Shown piece after piece: positions 9,240-19,360 of a stretch of DNA of 64,000 bases (positions are counted from its first letter, which is position 1; each line of letters starts with the position of its first letter). The stretch is from NCBI RefSeq assembly GCF_000967965.1, contig NZ_LACC01000017.1, positions 1 to 64,000 on the forward strand. The letters run 5' to 3'. The notes beneath the pieces are model-generated. The model saw only the letters and a program-made list of their open reading frames with translations. It was not told the DNA's origin and searched no databases. The stretch comes from Pseudomonas fluorescens (GTDB lineage: Bacteria > Pseudomonadota > Gammaproteobacteria > Pseudomonadales > Pseudomonadaceae). Position numbers and translations under genes: made by a program.

Positions 9240-10382
9240 ATGACTACATCGACTGTAAAAACTAACCTGCTGGGTCTGACTCAGCTGGAAATGGAAAAAT
9301 TCTTCGACTCAATCGGGGAGAAGCGTTTCCGTGCCGGTCAGGTAATGAAATGGATTCACCACTTTGGTGTCGATGATTTCGATGCCATGACGAACGTCAG
9401 CAAGGCCTTGCGCGAAAAGCTCAAGGTAGTTGCTGAGGTCCGTGGTCCGGAAGTGGTCAGCGAGGACATCTCCAGCGACGGCACCCGCAAGTGGGTGGTG
9501 CGCGTGGCGTCCGGCAGCTGCGTCGAGACCGTGTACATTCCCCAGGGCAAACGCGGCACCTTGTGCGTTTCGTCCCAGGCAGGCTGTGCCCTGGATTGCA
9601 GTTTCTGCTCCACCGGCAAGCAAGGCTTCAATAGCAACCTAACCGCCGCCGAAGTCATCGGCCAGGTGTGGATTGCCAACAAATCCTTTGGCAGCGTCCC
9701 GGCAACCGTCGACCGTGCCATCACCAACGTGGTGATGATGGGCATGGGTGAGCCGCTGCTGAACTTCGACAACGTCGTCGCGGCCATGCATCTGATGATG
9801 GACGACCTGGGCTACGGCATTTCCAAGCGCCGTGTGACCCTGTCGACCTCCGGCGTGGTGCCGATGATCGATGAGCTCTCCAAGCACATCGACGTCTCCC
9901 TGGCGTTGTCCCTGCACGCACCGAATGACGCATTGCGTAACCAATTGGTGCCGATCAACAAGAAGTATCCGCTTAAGATGCTGCTCGAGTCGTGCCAGCG
10001 CTACATGTCGAACCTCGGCGAAAAGCGCGTGCTGACCATCGAGTACACCTTGCTCAAAGACATCAATGACAAGGTCGAGCACGCGGTGGAAATGATCGAG
10101 CTTCTCAAAAACATCCCGTGCAAGATCAACCTGATCCCGTTCAACCCGTTCCCGCACTCCGGTTACGAGCGCCCGAGCAACAACGCCATTCGTCGTTTCC
10201 AGGATCAGCTTCATCATGCCGGCTTCAACGTCACCGTCCGCACCACCCGTGGTGAAGACATCGACGCGGCCTGTGGTCAATTGGTAGGGCAGGTGCTGGA
10301 TCGCACCCGTCGCAGCGAACGTTATATCGCCGTGCGTGAACTCAACGCCGACAACGATGTAGCGCAAGACGCCGCGAAATAA
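9240..10382 (+). CDS. rlmN: Dual-specificity 23S rRNA/tRNA methyltransferase RlmN
   Basis: RlmN is a radical-SAM enzyme that methylates C2 of adenosine 2503 in 23S rRNA and of A37 in certain tRNAs. The cluster motif CX3CX2C is C116, C120 and C123 ([14 protein letters not shown]). The C-terminal cysteine that forms the methylated intermediate is at about residue 345 (DAACGQL). The protein is 380 residues. It starts 28 bases after ndk and is followed by pilF. Confidence 0.96.
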   Translation: MTTSTVKTNLLGLTQLEMEKFFDSIGEKRFRAGQVMKWIHHFGVDDFDAMTNVSKALREKLKVVAEVRGPEVVSEDISSDGTRKWVVRVASGSCVETVYIPQGKRGTLCVSSQAGCALDCSFCSTGKQGFNSNLTAAEVIGQVWIANKSFGSVPATVDRAITNVVMMGMGEPLLNFDNVVAAMHLMMDDLGYGISKRRVTLSTSGVVPMIDELSKHIDVSLALSLHAPNDALRNQLVPINKKYPLKMLLESCQRYMSNLGEKRVLTIEYTLLKDINDKVEHAVEMIELLKNIPCKINLIPFNPFPHSGYERPSNNAIRRFQDQLHHAGFNVTVRTTRGEDIDAACGQLVGQVLDRTRRSERYIAVRELNADNDVAQDAAK

Positions 10383-10398
10383 CCGAGAGAGGATCTCT

Positions 10399-11157
10399 AT
10401 GTCCCTGCGCTTTGCGCTGCTTTTGCTGTTGGCCAGCCTGTGTGCTGGCTGCGTGCTTTCGGGCGACTACAACCCGATGAAGACCAGCAAGGGCCGTGAT
10501 GAAGCGCGTGAGGCCTATGTGCAACTCGGTATCGGGTATTTGCAACAAGGCATGACCGAGCGCGCCAAGGTTCCGTTGAAGAAAGCGTTGGATCTGGATG
10601 GCTCCGACCCTGATGCCAACGCGGCGCTGGGGTTGGTGTTCCAGGCCGAGATGGAACCGGAACTTGCCGACGAACATTTTCGAAAGGCGCTGGCTTCCCG
10701 TCCCGCCGATGCACGAATCCTCAATAACTACGGCAGTTTTTTGTTCGAGCAGAAACGTTACAACGAAGCCTACGAGCGCTTCGAACAAGCCGCAGCCGAT
10801 ACCCTGTATCCTGAGCGTTCGCGGGTGTTCGAGAACCTGGGCATGACCGCTGCAATGCTCGGTCAGCGCGATCTGGCCCAGCAGCAACTGGAAAAAGCCC
10901 TGCGCCTGAACCATCAACAACCACGTGCATTGCTGGAAATGGCTGAGTTGTCTTACGAAGACAGGCATTATGTGCCCGCGCGTGACTATTACGACCGTTT
11001 TAGCCAGCTCTCCGAACAAAATGCACGTAGTCTATTGCTCGGCGTTCGGCTGGCAAAAGTGTTCGAAGACCGCGACAAGGCCGCAAGCAAAGGCCTGCAA
11101 CTAAAAAGACTCTATCCCGGTACGCCGGAATATCAGCAATACCTGTCGGAGCAATGA
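10399..11157 (+). CDS. pilF: Type IV pilus biogenesis lipoprotein PilF/PilW (TPR)
   Basis: PilF is the outer-membrane pilotin needed for PilQ secretin multimerisation. The 252-residue protein has a lipoprotein signal with lipobox LCAGC (C18) followed by TPR repeats, for example EAYVQLGIGYLQQG and ARILNNYGSFLFEQKRY. Its place between rlmN and rodZ is conserved in Pseudomonas. The stop overlaps the rodZ start by four bases (ATGA). Confidence 0.93.
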   Translation: MSLRFALLLLLASLCAGCVLSGDYNPMKTSKGRDEAREAYVQLGIGYLQQGMTERAKVPLKKALDLDGSDPDANAALGLVFQAEMEPELADEHFRKALASRPADARILNNYGSFLFEQKRYNEAYERFEQAAADTLYPERSRVFENLGMTAAMLGQRDLAQQQLEKALRLNHQQPRALLEMAELSYEDRHYVPARDYYDRFSQLSEQNARSLLLGVRLAKVFEDRDKAASKGLQLKRLYPGTPEYQQYLSEQ

Positions 11158-12191
11158 TGAAAGCGGCGCATCCCGAAGTTGTAGCAGCGAATCGCGTAAA
11201 CCCCGGTGAGACTTTGCGCCAGGCCCGCGAAAGCAATGGCTGGTCGCTGGCCGAAGTGGCCCTCAAGCTCAACCTCACCACCACTTCCCTGAGCAATCTG
11301 GAAGCCGGCGCCTTCGACAAGCTGCCCGGGCATACGTTTGCCCGCGGTTACATTCGCGCCTATGCCAAATTGCTCGGCATGGACCAGGCCGTTCTGGTCC
11401 AGCAATTCGATCAATCCACCGGTACCGACTCTCAGGGCAGCAATGTTCACAGCCTGGGTCGTATTGAAGAGCCTGTGCGGGTTTCCCACACCATTTTGCG
11501 AATCGTCAGCCTGTTGTTGCTGGTCGCGGTGATCGGTGGCGGTTTCGTCTGGTGGCAGGATCAGACCTCGATGCGCACCAAGGACCTGATCGGTCTGGCA
11601 CCGGAACACGTTGAAGTCGAAGGCGCCGACGGTACGACACAGATTCATCCGCTGGACGAGCCGGAAGACCAGGCCGTCGCGGAAGGTCAGGCCGAAGGCG
11701 GAACCGCCCTCGCGCTGCCACAGGCCGACGCTCCGGCTGAAGCACCAGAACAGACTCAAGCGACTGCGCCAGTGGCCCCGGCAGCGCCGACCACGCCAGC
11801 CGCACCCGCGCACACTACCGCGCCTGTTGTCGCAGCGCCGGTTATCCCGGCAACTCCGGCTCCGGCAGCTCCAGTCGTTCCGGCTCCGGTGGCGACTGCA
11901 CCGGCAGCCGCTCCGGCCCCTGCTCCAATGGCAGCCGCGCCTTTGGCTGGTCAAGGCCAGGTTCAGGTGCAGTTCACCTTCGATTGCTGGACACAAGTGA
12001 CCGACGGTAGTGGCAAGGTGCTTTTCAGCGGTCTCAAACGCAAAGGCGACAGTCTGGCAGTCAATGGCAAACCACCGTTTTCCGTGCGCCTGGGCTTTGC
12101 CCGCGGCGCTCAGGTCAGCTACAACGGCCAGCCGGTTGATGTCGCTCCGTTCACCCGTGGCGAGACTGCTCGCCTGAAGTTGGGTCAATAA
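11154..12191 (+). CDS. rodZ: Cytoskeleton/cell-shape protein RodZ
   Basis: RodZ links MreB to the elongation machinery. The 345-residue protein has an N-terminal helix-turn-helix domain (about 15-85, with GETLRQARESNGWSL), one transmembrane helix at about 113-134, an alanine/proline-rich periplasmic linker (about 180-260) and a C-terminal DUF4115 domain (FTFDCWTQVTDGSGKVLFSG). It could start at 11154 or at the second ATG 11157; both overlap pilF. The low-complexity linker is normal for the family. Confidence 0.93.
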   Translation: MMKAAHPEVVAANRVNPGETLRQARESNGWSLAEVALKLNLTTTSLSNLEAGAFDKLPGHTFARGYIRAYAKLLGMDQAVLVQQFDQSTGTDSQGSNVHSLGRIEEPVRVSHTILRIVSLLLLVAVIGGGFVWWQDQTSMRTKDLIGLAPEHVEVEGADGTTQIHPLDEPEDQAVAEGQAEGGTALALPQADAPAEAPEQTQATAPVAPAAPTTPAAPAHTTAPVVAAPVIPATPAPAAPVVPAPVATAPAAAPAPAPMAAAPLAGQGQVQVQFTFDCWTQVTDGSGKVLFSGLKRKGDSLAVNGKPPFSVRLGFARGAQVSYNGQPVDVAPFTRGETARLKLGQ

Positions 12192-12194
12192 GTC

Positions 12195-13304
12195 ATGCAC
12201 GGCGAATCTCCAATCAAACGTCGCGAATCCCGCAAGATCTGGGTCGGTAACGTGCCTGTTGGCGGCGATGCGCCTATCGCTGTGCAGAGCATGACCAACA
12301 GCGACACCAACGATGTCGCGGCCACTGTCGCGCAAATCAATCGCCTGGAAGCAGCCGGCGTCGATATCGTGCGGGTTTCCGTACCGGACATGGACGCCGC
12401 CGAAGCCTTCGGCAAGATCAAGCAGTTGGTCAAAGTACCTTTGGTTGCCGACATTCACTTCGACTACCGGATCGCTCTGCGCGTAGCCGAACTGGGTGTC
12501 GATTGCCTGCGGATCAACCCGGGCAACATCGGTCGCGAAGACCGCGTGCGTGCGGTGGTGGATGCCGCACGTGACCGCGGGATCCCGATCCGTATCGGCG
12601 TGAACGCCGGTTCCCTGGAAAAAGACCTGCAGAAGAAATACGGCGAGCCGACCCCGGCGGCGCTGGTCGAGTCTGCCTTGCGCCACGTCGAGCACCTTGA
12701 GCGCCTGAACTTCCAGGACTTCAAGGTCAGCGTGAAAGCCTCCGACGTGTTCATGGCCGTCGAAGCCTACCGCTTGCTGGCCAAGGAAATCGTCCAGCCG
12801 CTGCACCTGGGCATCACCGAAGCCGGTGGTTTGCGTTCCGGCACGGTGAAATCTGCCGTGGGCCTCGGTATGCTGCTTGCCGAAGGGATTGGCGATACTA
12901 TCCGCATCTCGTTGGCGGCCGACCCGGTCGAGGAAGTGAAAGTCGGCTACGACATTCTCAAGTCCCTGCACCTGCGTTCCCGTGGCATCAACTTCATCGC
13001 CTGCCCGAGCTGCTCGCGGCAGAACTTCGATGTGGTCAAGACCATGAACGAGCTGGAAGGGCGTCTCGAGGATTTGCTGGTGCCGCTGGATGTCGCGGTG
13101 ATCGGTTGCGTGGTCAACGGCCCGGGTGAAGCCAAGGAAGCCCATATCGGCTTGACCGGCGGCACGCCGAACCTGATTTACATCGACGGTAAACCGTCGC
13201 AGAAGCTGACGAATGACAATCTGGTGGATGAGCTTGAACGCTTGATCCGCCAGAAAGCGGCCGAAAAGGTCGAAGCTGACGCTGCCGTTATTGCGCGCGG
13301 CTGA
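12195..13304 (+). CDS. ispG: 4-hydroxy-3-methylbut-2-en-1-yl diphosphate synthase (flavodoxin) IspG
   Basis: IspG is the [4Fe-4S] enzyme of the MEP pathway that converts methylerythritol cyclodiphosphate to HMBPP. The 369-residue protein has the TIM-barrel N-terminus ([20 protein letters not shown]) and the cluster-binding C-terminal part with [10 protein letters not shown] and [10 protein letters not shown]. It begins three bases after rodZ, indicating coupling, and precedes hisS. Confidence 0.97.
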   Translation: MHGESPIKRRESRKIWVGNVPVGGDAPIAVQSMTNSDTNDVAATVAQINRLEAAGVDIVRVSVPDMDAAEAFGKIKQLVKVPLVADIHFDYRIALRVAELGVDCLRINPGNIGREDRVRAVVDAARDRGIPIRIGVNAGSLEKDLQKKYGEPTPAALVESALRHVEHLERLNFQDFKVSVKASDVFMAVEAYRLLAKEIVQPLHLGITEAGGLRSGTVKSAVGLGMLLAEGIGDTIRISLAADPVEEVKVGYDILKSLHLRSRGINFIACPSCSRQNFDVVKTMNELEGRLEDLLVPLDVAVIGCVVNGPGEAKEAHIGLTGGTPNLIYIDGKPSQKLTNDNLVDELERLIRQKAAEKVEADAAVIARG

Positions 13305-13341
13305 ACCTGACTGAAGAGCCGAACGAATTTAAGGATTTAAA

Positions 13342-14631
13342 GTGAGCAAGTCATTGCAAGCCATTCGTGGCATGAACGACATCCTGCCCGAACAGACCCC
13401 TCTGTGGCGTCATTTCGAAGGCACCGTTTCGCGTCTGCTGGATAACTACGGTTACAAGCAGATCCGCATGCCGATCGTCGAGTTCACCGAACTGTTCAAG
13501 CGTTCCATCGGTGAAGTGACCGACATCGTCGAAAAAGAGATGTACACCTTCGATGATCGCAACGGCGACTCTCTGACCCTGCGCCCTGAAGGCACGGCGG
13601 CCTGTGTGCGCGCGGTGCTGGAACACGGCATCACCGGCGGCGGCCAGGTTCAGAAACTCTGGTACATCGGCCCGATGTTCCGCCACGAGCGTCCGCAGAA
13701 AGGCCGTTATCGCCAGTTCCACCAGATCGGTGTGGAGGTGTTCAACCTCGACGGTCCGGACATCGACGCCGAGCTGATCGTGCTGACCTGGCGCCTGTGG
13801 GGCGAATTGGGCATCCGCGATGCGGTCAAGCTCGAACTGAACAGCCTGGGCACCAGCGAATCCCGTGGTCGTTATCGCGAAGCACTGGTCGAGTTCTTGT
13901 CGCAACACCTGGACAAGCTGGACGAAGACAGCCAGCGCCGCCTGAAGACCAACCCGTTGCGCGTCCTGGACACCAAGAACGCCGAGACACAGGCGATTCT
14001 GGTCGATGCGCCGAAAATGGCCGACTACCTCGACGAAGAATCCCGCGTGCACTTCGAGGGCCTCAAGGCTCGCCTGGACGCCGCCGGCATTCCTTACGTG
14101 ATCAACCCGAAGCTGGTTCGCGGGCTCGATTACTACAGCAAGACCGTTTTCGAATGGGTCACCGACAAACTCGGCGCCCAGGGCACCGTGTGTGCCGGTG
14201 GCCGTTACGACGGCCTGGTGGAGCAGATGGGCGGCAAGCCGACCGCCGGCGTTGGTTTTGCCATGGGCATCGAACGCCTGGTCCTGCTGCTGGAAACCCT
14301 GGAGCAGATCCCGCAAGAGATCTCCCGTCAGGTCGACGTCTACCTCTGCGCCTTCGGTGAAGCCGCCGAACTGGCCGGCCTGACCCTGGCGGAGCGCGTT
14401 CGTGACCAGTTGCCCAACCTGCGCCTGCAAGTGAATGCCGGTGCCGGCAGTTTCAAAAGCCAGTTCAAGAAGGCCGACAAGAGCGGCGCGCTGTATGCGC
14501 TGATCCTCGGTGACGACGAAATGGCCCAGCAAGTGGTAGGTTTCAAACCCCTGCGTGGCCAGGGCGAACAACAAAGCATTGCCTGGGATGCGCTTGCCGC
14601 TCACCTGGCCACCTGCGTCGTGCAGGGTTGA
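13342..14631 (+). CDS. hisS: Histidyl-tRNA synthetase
   Basis: HisS charges tRNA-His. The 429-residue class II synthetase has motif 2 ([21 protein letters not shown]), the histidine-specific [15 protein letters not shown], motif 3 ([11 protein letters not shown]) and a C-terminal anticodon-binding domain. The start is GTG 13342 behind AAGGA, giving [16 protein letters not shown]. It lies between ispG and yfgM, a conserved gammaproteobacterial order. Confidence 0.98.
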   Translation: MSKSLQAIRGMNDILPEQTPLWRHFEGTVSRLLDNYGYKQIRMPIVEFTELFKRSIGEVTDIVEKEMYTFDDRNGDSLTLRPEGTAACVRAVLEHGITGGGQVQKLWYIGPMFRHERPQKGRYRQFHQIGVEVFNLDGPDIDAELIVLTWRLWGELGIRDAVKLELNSLGTSESRGRYREALVEFLSQHLDKLDEDSQRRLKTNPLRVLDTKNAETQAILVDAPKMADYLDEESRVHFEGLKARLDAAGIPYVINPKLVRGLDYYSKTVFEWVTDKLGAQGTVCAGGRYDGLVEQMGGKPTAGVGFAMGIERLVLLLETLEQIPQEISRQVDVYLCAFGEAAELAGLTLAERVRDQLPNLRLQVNAGAGSFKSQFKKADKSGALYALILGDDEMAQQVVGFKPLRGQGEQQSIAWDALAAHLATCVVQG

Positions 14632-14672
14632 AGCTGTCTAAACAGCCGAATTAGCGATTAAGGAGTATTGGG

Positions 14673-15314
14673 GTGTCGAGTACCGAAGACGAACATGTGG
14701 CGGAATTGAAGGAATGGTGGTCACGCAACGGTAAGCCCCTGGTTACTGGCGGCCTGTTGGCGCTGGTCATCGTGTTCGGCTGGCAGGCGTTCCACAAGTA
14801 TCAGAGCAATCAGTCGCAAGGCGCCTCGATGCTCTATCAGCAATTGCTCGAAACCACGCTGACGCCTGATGGCAAGCCTGATGCGGCCCGTGTTTCGGAC
14901 CTGGCCGGCAAGCTCAACAGCGAGTTCGGCGGCAGCGCCTACGCGCAGTACGGCAGCCTGTTCGTGGCCAAGGTTGCGGTTGACAGCGGCAAGCTGGACG
15001 ACGCGGCCACCGAGCTCAAAGCAATTATCGCCAAACCGGCCAACCCGGCGCTGGGCGAAATCGCTCGTCAGCGTCTGGCCCAGGTACTCGGCGCGCAGAA
15101 CAAGGCCGACGAAGCACTGAAGCTGCTCGAAGGCGATGCCGACAAGGCATTCCTGGCCACTCGCGAAGAGCTCAAGGGCGACCTGCTGGTGCAGTTGGGT
15201 CGTACCGACGAGGCGAGCGCGGCGTATCAAAAAGCCAAGGCGGCACTGTCGGATGAAGCGGCGGTCGGTGGCCTGCAAATCAAGCTGGACGACCTGGCCA
15301 AAGGGGATGCGTGA
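14673..15314 (+). CDS. yfgM: Inner-membrane TPR protein YfgM family (ancillary SecYEG translocon subunit)
   Basis: YfgM-type proteins associate with PpiD and SecYEG in the inner membrane. The 213-residue protein has a short cytoplasmic N-terminus, one transmembrane helix at about 22-40 (LVTGGLLALVIVFGWQAF) and a periplasmic TPR-like domain. The start is GTG 14673 behind AAGGAG. Its 3' end overlaps bamB by eight bases, and the order hisS-yfgM-bamB-der is conserved. Confidence 0.88.
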   Translation: MSSTEDEHVAELKEWWSRNGKPLVTGGLLALVIVFGWQAFHKYQSNQSQGASMLYQQLLETTLTPDGKPDAARVSDLAGKLNSEFGGSAYAQYGSLFVAKVAVDSGKLDDAATELKAIIAKPANPALGEIARQRLAQVLGAQNKADEALKLLEGDADKAFLATREELKGDLLVQLGRTDEASAAYQKAKAALSDEAAVGGLQIKLDDLAKGDA

Positions 15315-16458
15315 CGTGATTCGTTGGAAACATGCAGCATTGCTGGCTCTGGCCATTTTGGCCGCGGGTTGCAGCAGCAACAGCAAAAAAGAACTGCCTC
15401 CGGCCGAACTGGTCGATTTCAAGGAAGAAGTGGTTCTGCACAAGCAGTGGAGTCGTTCGATCGGTGACGGTCAGGGCGAAACCTACAACATGCTGGTTCC
15501 GGCCATCGATGGCGATACCATCTATGCCGCCGACGTCACTGGCGTGTTGATGGCGATGGACCGCAACACCGGCGACGTCAAATGGAAGAAAGACCTCGAG
15601 CTGCCTGTCTCCGGCGCCGTTGGTGTTGGTTACGGCCTGGTCACCATTGGTACGATCAAGGGTGAAATCGTTGCCCTGGACGCGATCAACGGTGAAGAAA
15701 AGTGGCGCGCTCGCGTGTCCAGCGAAGTACTGGCACCGCCAGCCAACAACGGTGACGTTGTGGTGGTTCAGACCCAGGACGATCGTCTGATCGGCCTGGA
15801 TGCCTCCACCGGTAACCGTCGCTGGATCTATGACAGCACGCCGGCGGTACTGACCCTGCGGGGTACCAGTGCGCCGATCGTGACCAACCGCCTCGCGGTG
15901 GCTGGCCTGTCGACCGGTAAAGTGGTTGCGGTGAACATCTCCAACGGTGTACCGGTGTGGGAACAGCGCGTAGCGATCCCGCAAGGTCGTTCGGAGCTGG
16001 AGCGTGTGGTCGATATCGATGGTGGCTTGCTGCTGTCGGGCGAGACGCTGTATGTCGCCAGCTATCAGGGGCGCGTTGCCGCTCTGGACCTGCAAAGCGG
16101 CCGTCAGCTCTGGCAGCGTGATGCTTCCAGCTATGCCGGTGTTGCCCAGGGTTTCGGTACCGTTTATGTGAGCCTGTCTTCGGGCACCGTTGAAGGCGTC
16201 GACGAGCGTTCCACCACAGCCTTGTGGAGCAACGACTCGCTGGCCCGCCGTCAACTGTCGGCTCCGGAAGTGTTCTCAAGCTACGTTGCAGTCGGTGACC
16301 TGGAAGGTTACCTGCACCTGATGAGTCAGGTGGACGGTCGTTTCGTCGGCCGCGAGCGCATCGACAGCGACGGCCTGCGTGCCCGTCCGCTGGTGATGGG
16401 TGACACGATTTATGTGTATGGCAACAGCGGCAAACTGGAAGCCCTGACCATCAAGTAA
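15307..16458 (+). CDS. bamB: Outer-membrane assembly lipoprotein BamB
   Basis: BamB is a beta-propeller lipoprotein of the BAM complex that inserts outer-membrane proteins. The ATG at 15307 gives a signal ending in lipobox LAAGC (C22), then PQQ-like propeller repeats (GDTIYAADVTGVLMAMDRNTG, VVVQTQDDRLIGLDASTG). It is 383 residues. A GTG at 15316 is an alternative start; ATG 15307 is preferred because MRDVIRWKHAALL matches remembered Pseudomonas proteins. A terminator follows at 16539. Confidence 0.94.
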   Translation: MRDVIRWKHAALLALAILAAGCSSNSKKELPPAELVDFKEEVVLHKQWSRSIGDGQGETYNMLVPAIDGDTIYAADVTGVLMAMDRNTGDVKWKKDLELPVSGAVGVGYGLVTIGTIKGEIVALDAINGEEKWRARVSSEVLAPPANNGDVVVVQTQDDRLIGLDASTGNRRWIYDSTPAVLTLRGTSAPIVTNRLAVAGLSTGKVVAVNISNGVPVWEQRVAIPQGRSELERVVDIDGGLLLSGETLYVASYQGRVAALDLQSGRQLWQRDASSYAGVAQGFGTVYVSLSSGTVEGVDERSTTALWSNDSLARRQLSAPEVFSSYVAVGDLEGYLHLMSQVDGRFVGRERIDSDGLRARPLVMGDTIYVYGNSGKLEALTIK

Positions 16459-16465
16459 CGACTAT

Positions 16466-16487
16466 GCTTGGGGTTTAACCCCCAAGC
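16466..16487 (+). other. Hairpin downstream of bamB
   Basis: GCTTGGGG (16466-16473) and CCCCAAGC (16480-16487) form a perfect 8-bp stem with loop TTTAAC. There is no T-run, so it is more likely an mRNA 3'-end stabiliser than a terminator. Confidence 0.6.
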
Positions 16488-16538
16488 GGCCCCGGTTTAC
16501 TGGGGTTTGCAGCGCTTTCAAGCGTTGCCCCGAGCACC

Positions 16539-16563
16539 AGCCGCTGCCTCGCAGCGGCTTTTG
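16539..16563 (+). terminator. Rho-independent terminator after bamB
   Basis: AGCCGCTGC (16539-16547) pairs with GCAGCGGCT (16551-16559) across the loop CTC and is followed by TTTTG. It separates bamB from der, so der may have its own promoter or depend on read-through. Confidence 0.75.
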
Positions 16564-16594
16564 TATTTTCTGAAATAACGAAGTGGAGAGCCGC

Positions 16595-18064
16595 ATGGTT
16601 CCCGTAATCGCCCTGGTGGGCCGACCGAACGTCGGCAAGTCCACCTTGTTCAACCGCCTGACCAGGACTCGTGACGCCATCGTCGGCGACTTGTCCGGTC
16701 TGACCCGTGATCGCCAGTACGGTGAGGCCAAGTGGCAAGGGCGTTCCTACATTCTGATCGACACCGGCGGTATCTCCGGTGACGAGCACGGTATGGACGA
16801 AAAGATGGCCGAGCAGTCGCTGCTGGCCATCGAAGAAGCAGATGTCGTTCTGTTCCTGGTAGATGCCAAGGCCGGTTTCACCGCCGCCGACCAGATGATC
16901 GCCGAGCATTTGCGCAAACGTAACAAGCGTTCCTACGTGGTTGCCAACAAGGTCGACAACATCGACCCTGAAATGGCCCGCGCCGAATTCGCTCCGTTGG
17001 GCATGGGTCATGCGATTCCGATCGCCGGTGCTCACGGTCGTGGCATCACCCAGATGCTGGAAATCGCCCTGAGTGACTTCCCGAAAGACGACGACGAGTT
17101 GGAAGAAGGCGAGGAAGAAGACGTCGCCGAAGGCGAGGAAGCCAAGCGCATTCCTGGCCCAAGCGAAAAAGACGGGATCAAGATCGCGATCATCGGCCGG
17201 CCGAACGTCGGCAAGTCGACTCTGGTCAACCGTATGCTCGGGGAAGACCGGGTAATCGTCTACGACCAACCCGGCACCACCCGCGACAGTATCTACATCC
17301 CGTTCGAGCGTAACGACGAGAAGTACACGCTGATCGACACCGCCGGTGTGCGCAAGCGCGGCAAGATCCACGAAGAAGTTGAAAAGTTCTCCGTGGTCAA
17401 AACCCTGCAAGCGATCAAAGACGCCAACGTGGTGATCTTCGTGATGGACGCCCGCGAAGGCGTGGTAGACCACGACCTCAACCTGCTGGGCTTTGCCCTT
17501 GAGGCCGGTCGTGCGTTGGTCATCGCGATCAACAAGTGGGACGGCATGACGCCGAGCGAGCGCGACTTCGTCAAGATCGAGTTGCAGCGTCGTCTGTTCT
17601 TCGTCGAGTTTGCCGATATTCACTTTATCTCGGCACTGCACGGCACCGGCGTGGGCAACCTCTACGCCTCGGTACAGAACTCGTTCAAGTCCGCGGTTAC
17701 CCGCTGGCCAACGAGCCGCCTGACCCAGATCCTGGAAGACGCGGTCAGCGAGCACCAGCCGCCGATGGTCAACAGCCGCCGGATCAAGCTGCGTTATGCC
17801 CACCTCGGTGGCGCGAACCCGCCGATCATCGTGATCCACGGCAACCAGATCGAGAAGGTGCCGAAGTCCTACGTGCGATACCTGGAAAACACGTATCGCC
17901 GTGTGCTGAAGCTGGTCGGTACGCCGATCCGCATCGAGTTCAAGGGTGGCGAGAACCCGTACGAAGGCAACAAGAACACGCTCACCGACCGTCAGGTCAA
18001 CAAGAAGCGTCGTTTGATGTCGCACCACAAGAAGGCCGACAAGAAGCGTCGCGATAAGCGATAG
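16595..18064 (+). CDS. der: Ribosome assembly GTPase Der (EngA)
   Basis: Der is an essential double-GTPase for 50S subunit assembly. The 489-residue protein carries two G1 motifs GRPNVGKST (near residue 8 and near 205), joined by a very acidic linker ([18 protein letters not shown]), and a C-terminal KH-like domain with a basic tail. The start ATG 16595 follows GGAGAG; the GTG at 16583 is too close to that site to be used. Confidence 0.97.
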   Translation: MVPVIALVGRPNVGKSTLFNRLTRTRDAIVGDLSGLTRDRQYGEAKWQGRSYILIDTGGISGDEHGMDEKMAEQSLLAIEEADVVLFLVDAKAGFTAADQMIAEHLRKRNKRSYVVANKVDNIDPEMARAEFAPLGMGHAIPIAGAHGRGITQMLEIALSDFPKDDDELEEGEEEDVAEGEEAKRIPGPSEKDGIKIAIIGRPNVGKSTLVNRMLGEDRVIVYDQPGTTRDSIYIPFERNDEKYTLIDTAGVRKRGKIHEEVEKFSVVKTLQAIKDANVVIFVMDAREGVVDHDLNLLGFALEAGRALVIAINKWDGMTPSERDFVKIELQRRLFFVEFADIHFISALHGTGVGNLYASVQNSFKSAVTRWPTSRLTQILEDAVSEHQPPMVNSRRIKLRYAHLGGANPPIIVIHGNQIEKVPKSYVRYLENTYRRVLKLVGTPIRIEFKGGENPYEGNKNTLTDRQVNKKRRLMSHHKKADKKRRDKR

Positions 18065-18066
18065 AA

Positions 18067-18191
18067 GCAGCTGCAAGCTTCAAGCTTCAAGCTTCAAGTC
18101 AAAGCGAAAAGGGTCCTGTCCGGGCCCTTTTTTGCGTCTGGCGGTTTGACGCTTGACCACTTGTGGCTTGCAGCTTGAAACTTGCAGCTGC
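18067..18191. repeat. 26-bp imperfect inverted repeat flanking the der terminator
   Basis: Bases 18067-18092 and 18166-18191 are reverse complements with only two mismatches. Both contain GCAGCTGCAAG and TTCAAGCT. The left copy also holds a tandem AAGCTTC heptamer repeated three times. The der terminator lies between the arms. The arrangement resembles a short non-autonomous mobile or REP-like element. Confidence 0.75.
18107..18133 (+). terminator. Rho-independent terminator after der
   Basis: AAAGGGTCC pairs with GGGCCCTTT with one G-U pair across a short loop and is followed by six T residues. It lies about 43 bases past the der stop. Confidence 0.85.
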
Positions 18192-18211
18192 TCACCTGCA
18201 GGGAACCACCG

Positions 18212-19360
18212 ATGATCACCAGCAAGCTGCCGAATGTCGGCATCACTATCTTCACTCAGATGTCTCAGCTCGCGGCACAGACCGGCGCGCTCAATCTGTC
18301 CCAGGGCTTTCCCGATTTCGCGGCCCCGCAGGCCCTGTGCGATGCGGTCGGCCGGCATATCGCCAGCGGCCATAATCAATATTCGCCAATGACCGGGCTG
18401 CCGGTGTTGCGTCAGCAGATCGCGGCGAAGATCGCCCGCAGTTATGGCGCACAGGTGGATGTCGATACTGAAGTGACGGTCACCCCCGGCGCGACCGAGG
18501 CGATTTTCTGTGCCATTCAGGCGGTTATCCACAGCGGTGACGAAGTCATTGTGTTTGACCCGGCATACGACAGCTACGAGCCTTCGGTAGAGCTGGCCGG
18601 CGGTCGTTGCGTGCATGTGCAACTGGGCCTGAACGACTTCAGTATCGACTTCGAGAAGCTTGCCCAGGCACTCAGCCCGCGCACGCGGATGATCATTCTC
18701 AACACCCCGCACAACCCTAGTGGTGCGTTGATCAGCCGTGCCGAACTCGACCAGTTGGCAGCCTTGATCCGCGATCGCGACATTTATGTGATCAGCGACG
18801 AAGTCTACGAGCATCTGGTGTTTGACGGTGTGCCCCACGTCAGCGTGCTGGCCCATGAGGAGCTGTATCAGCGTGCATTCGTGGTCAGTTCGTTCGGCAA
18901 GACCTACCACGTCACCGGCTGGAAAACCGGCTATGTGGTCGCACCACCGGCCCTGACGGCGGAATTGCGCAAGGTGCACCAGTACGTCAATTTCTGTGGT
19001 GTGACACCGCTGCAATATGCCTTGGCCGATTTTATGGCCGAGCATCCTGAGCACGTGGAAGAGCTGCCGGGTTTCTATCAGGCCAAGCGCGATCTGTTCT
19101 GCGATCTGCTGGCGCCGTCGCGTTTCAGTTTCACCCGGGTGACCGGCACCTATTTCCAGTTGGTCGATTACTCGCAGATCCGTCCGGACCTCAATGACGT
19201 CGAGATGGCCCTGTGGATGACGCGCGAGCATGGTGTGGCGAGTATCCCGATCTCGGTGTTCTACCAGACACCACCGGTCGGCCAGCGCCTGGTGCGGCTG
19301 TGCTTTGCCAAGCGTGAGGAGACCCTGCGTGAAGCAGCGGAAAAACTATGCGTGATCTGA
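18212..19360 (+). CDS. PLP-dependent methionine/aromatic aminotransferase (YbdL-like)
   Basis: This 382-residue fold-type I aminotransferase probably acts on methionine, glutamine or aromatic substrates. It has the N-terminal NLSQGFPDF, substrate-loop NTPHNPSG (164-171), SDEVYEHLVFDG, and PLP lysine K230 in SSFGKTYHVTGWKTGY. ATG 18212 is chosen over 18182 because MITSKLPNVG starts the conserved region. It overlaps the next gene by 13 bases. An aminotransferase with an omega-amidase is a known pairing for glutamine-driven transamination of alpha-ketomethylthiobutyrate, so methionine salvage is the favoured role. Confidence 0.85.
   Translation: MITSKLPNVGITIFTQMSQLAAQTGALNLSQGFPDFAAPQALCDAVGRHIASGHNQYSPMTGLPVLRQQIAAKIARSYGAQVDVDTEVTVTPGATEAIFCAIQAVIHSGDEVIVFDPAYDSYEPSVELAGGRCVHVQLGLNDFSIDFEKLAQALSPRTRMIILNTPHNPSGALISRAELDQLAALIRDRDIYVISDEVYEHLVFDGVPHVSVLAHEELYQRAFVVSSFGKTYHVTGWKTGYVVAPPALTAELRKVHQYVNFCGVTPLQYALADFMAEHPEHVEELPGFYQAKRDLFCDLLAPSRFSFTRVTGTYFQLVDYSQIRPDLNDVEMALWMTREHGVASIPISVFYQTPPVGQRLVRLCFAKREETLREAAEKLCVI

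Noticed and set aside
11133..13145. 670-codon open frame antisense to rodZ and ispG
   Set aside because: It runs across two well-identified genes in antisense and has low-complexity Arg/Ser/Cys content from the rodZ linker. No ribosome site or family match.
15136..15306. Longer BamB starting inside yfgM
   Set aside because: The extra 57 residues are an out-of-frame reading of yfgM; the lipoprotein signal begins at 15307.
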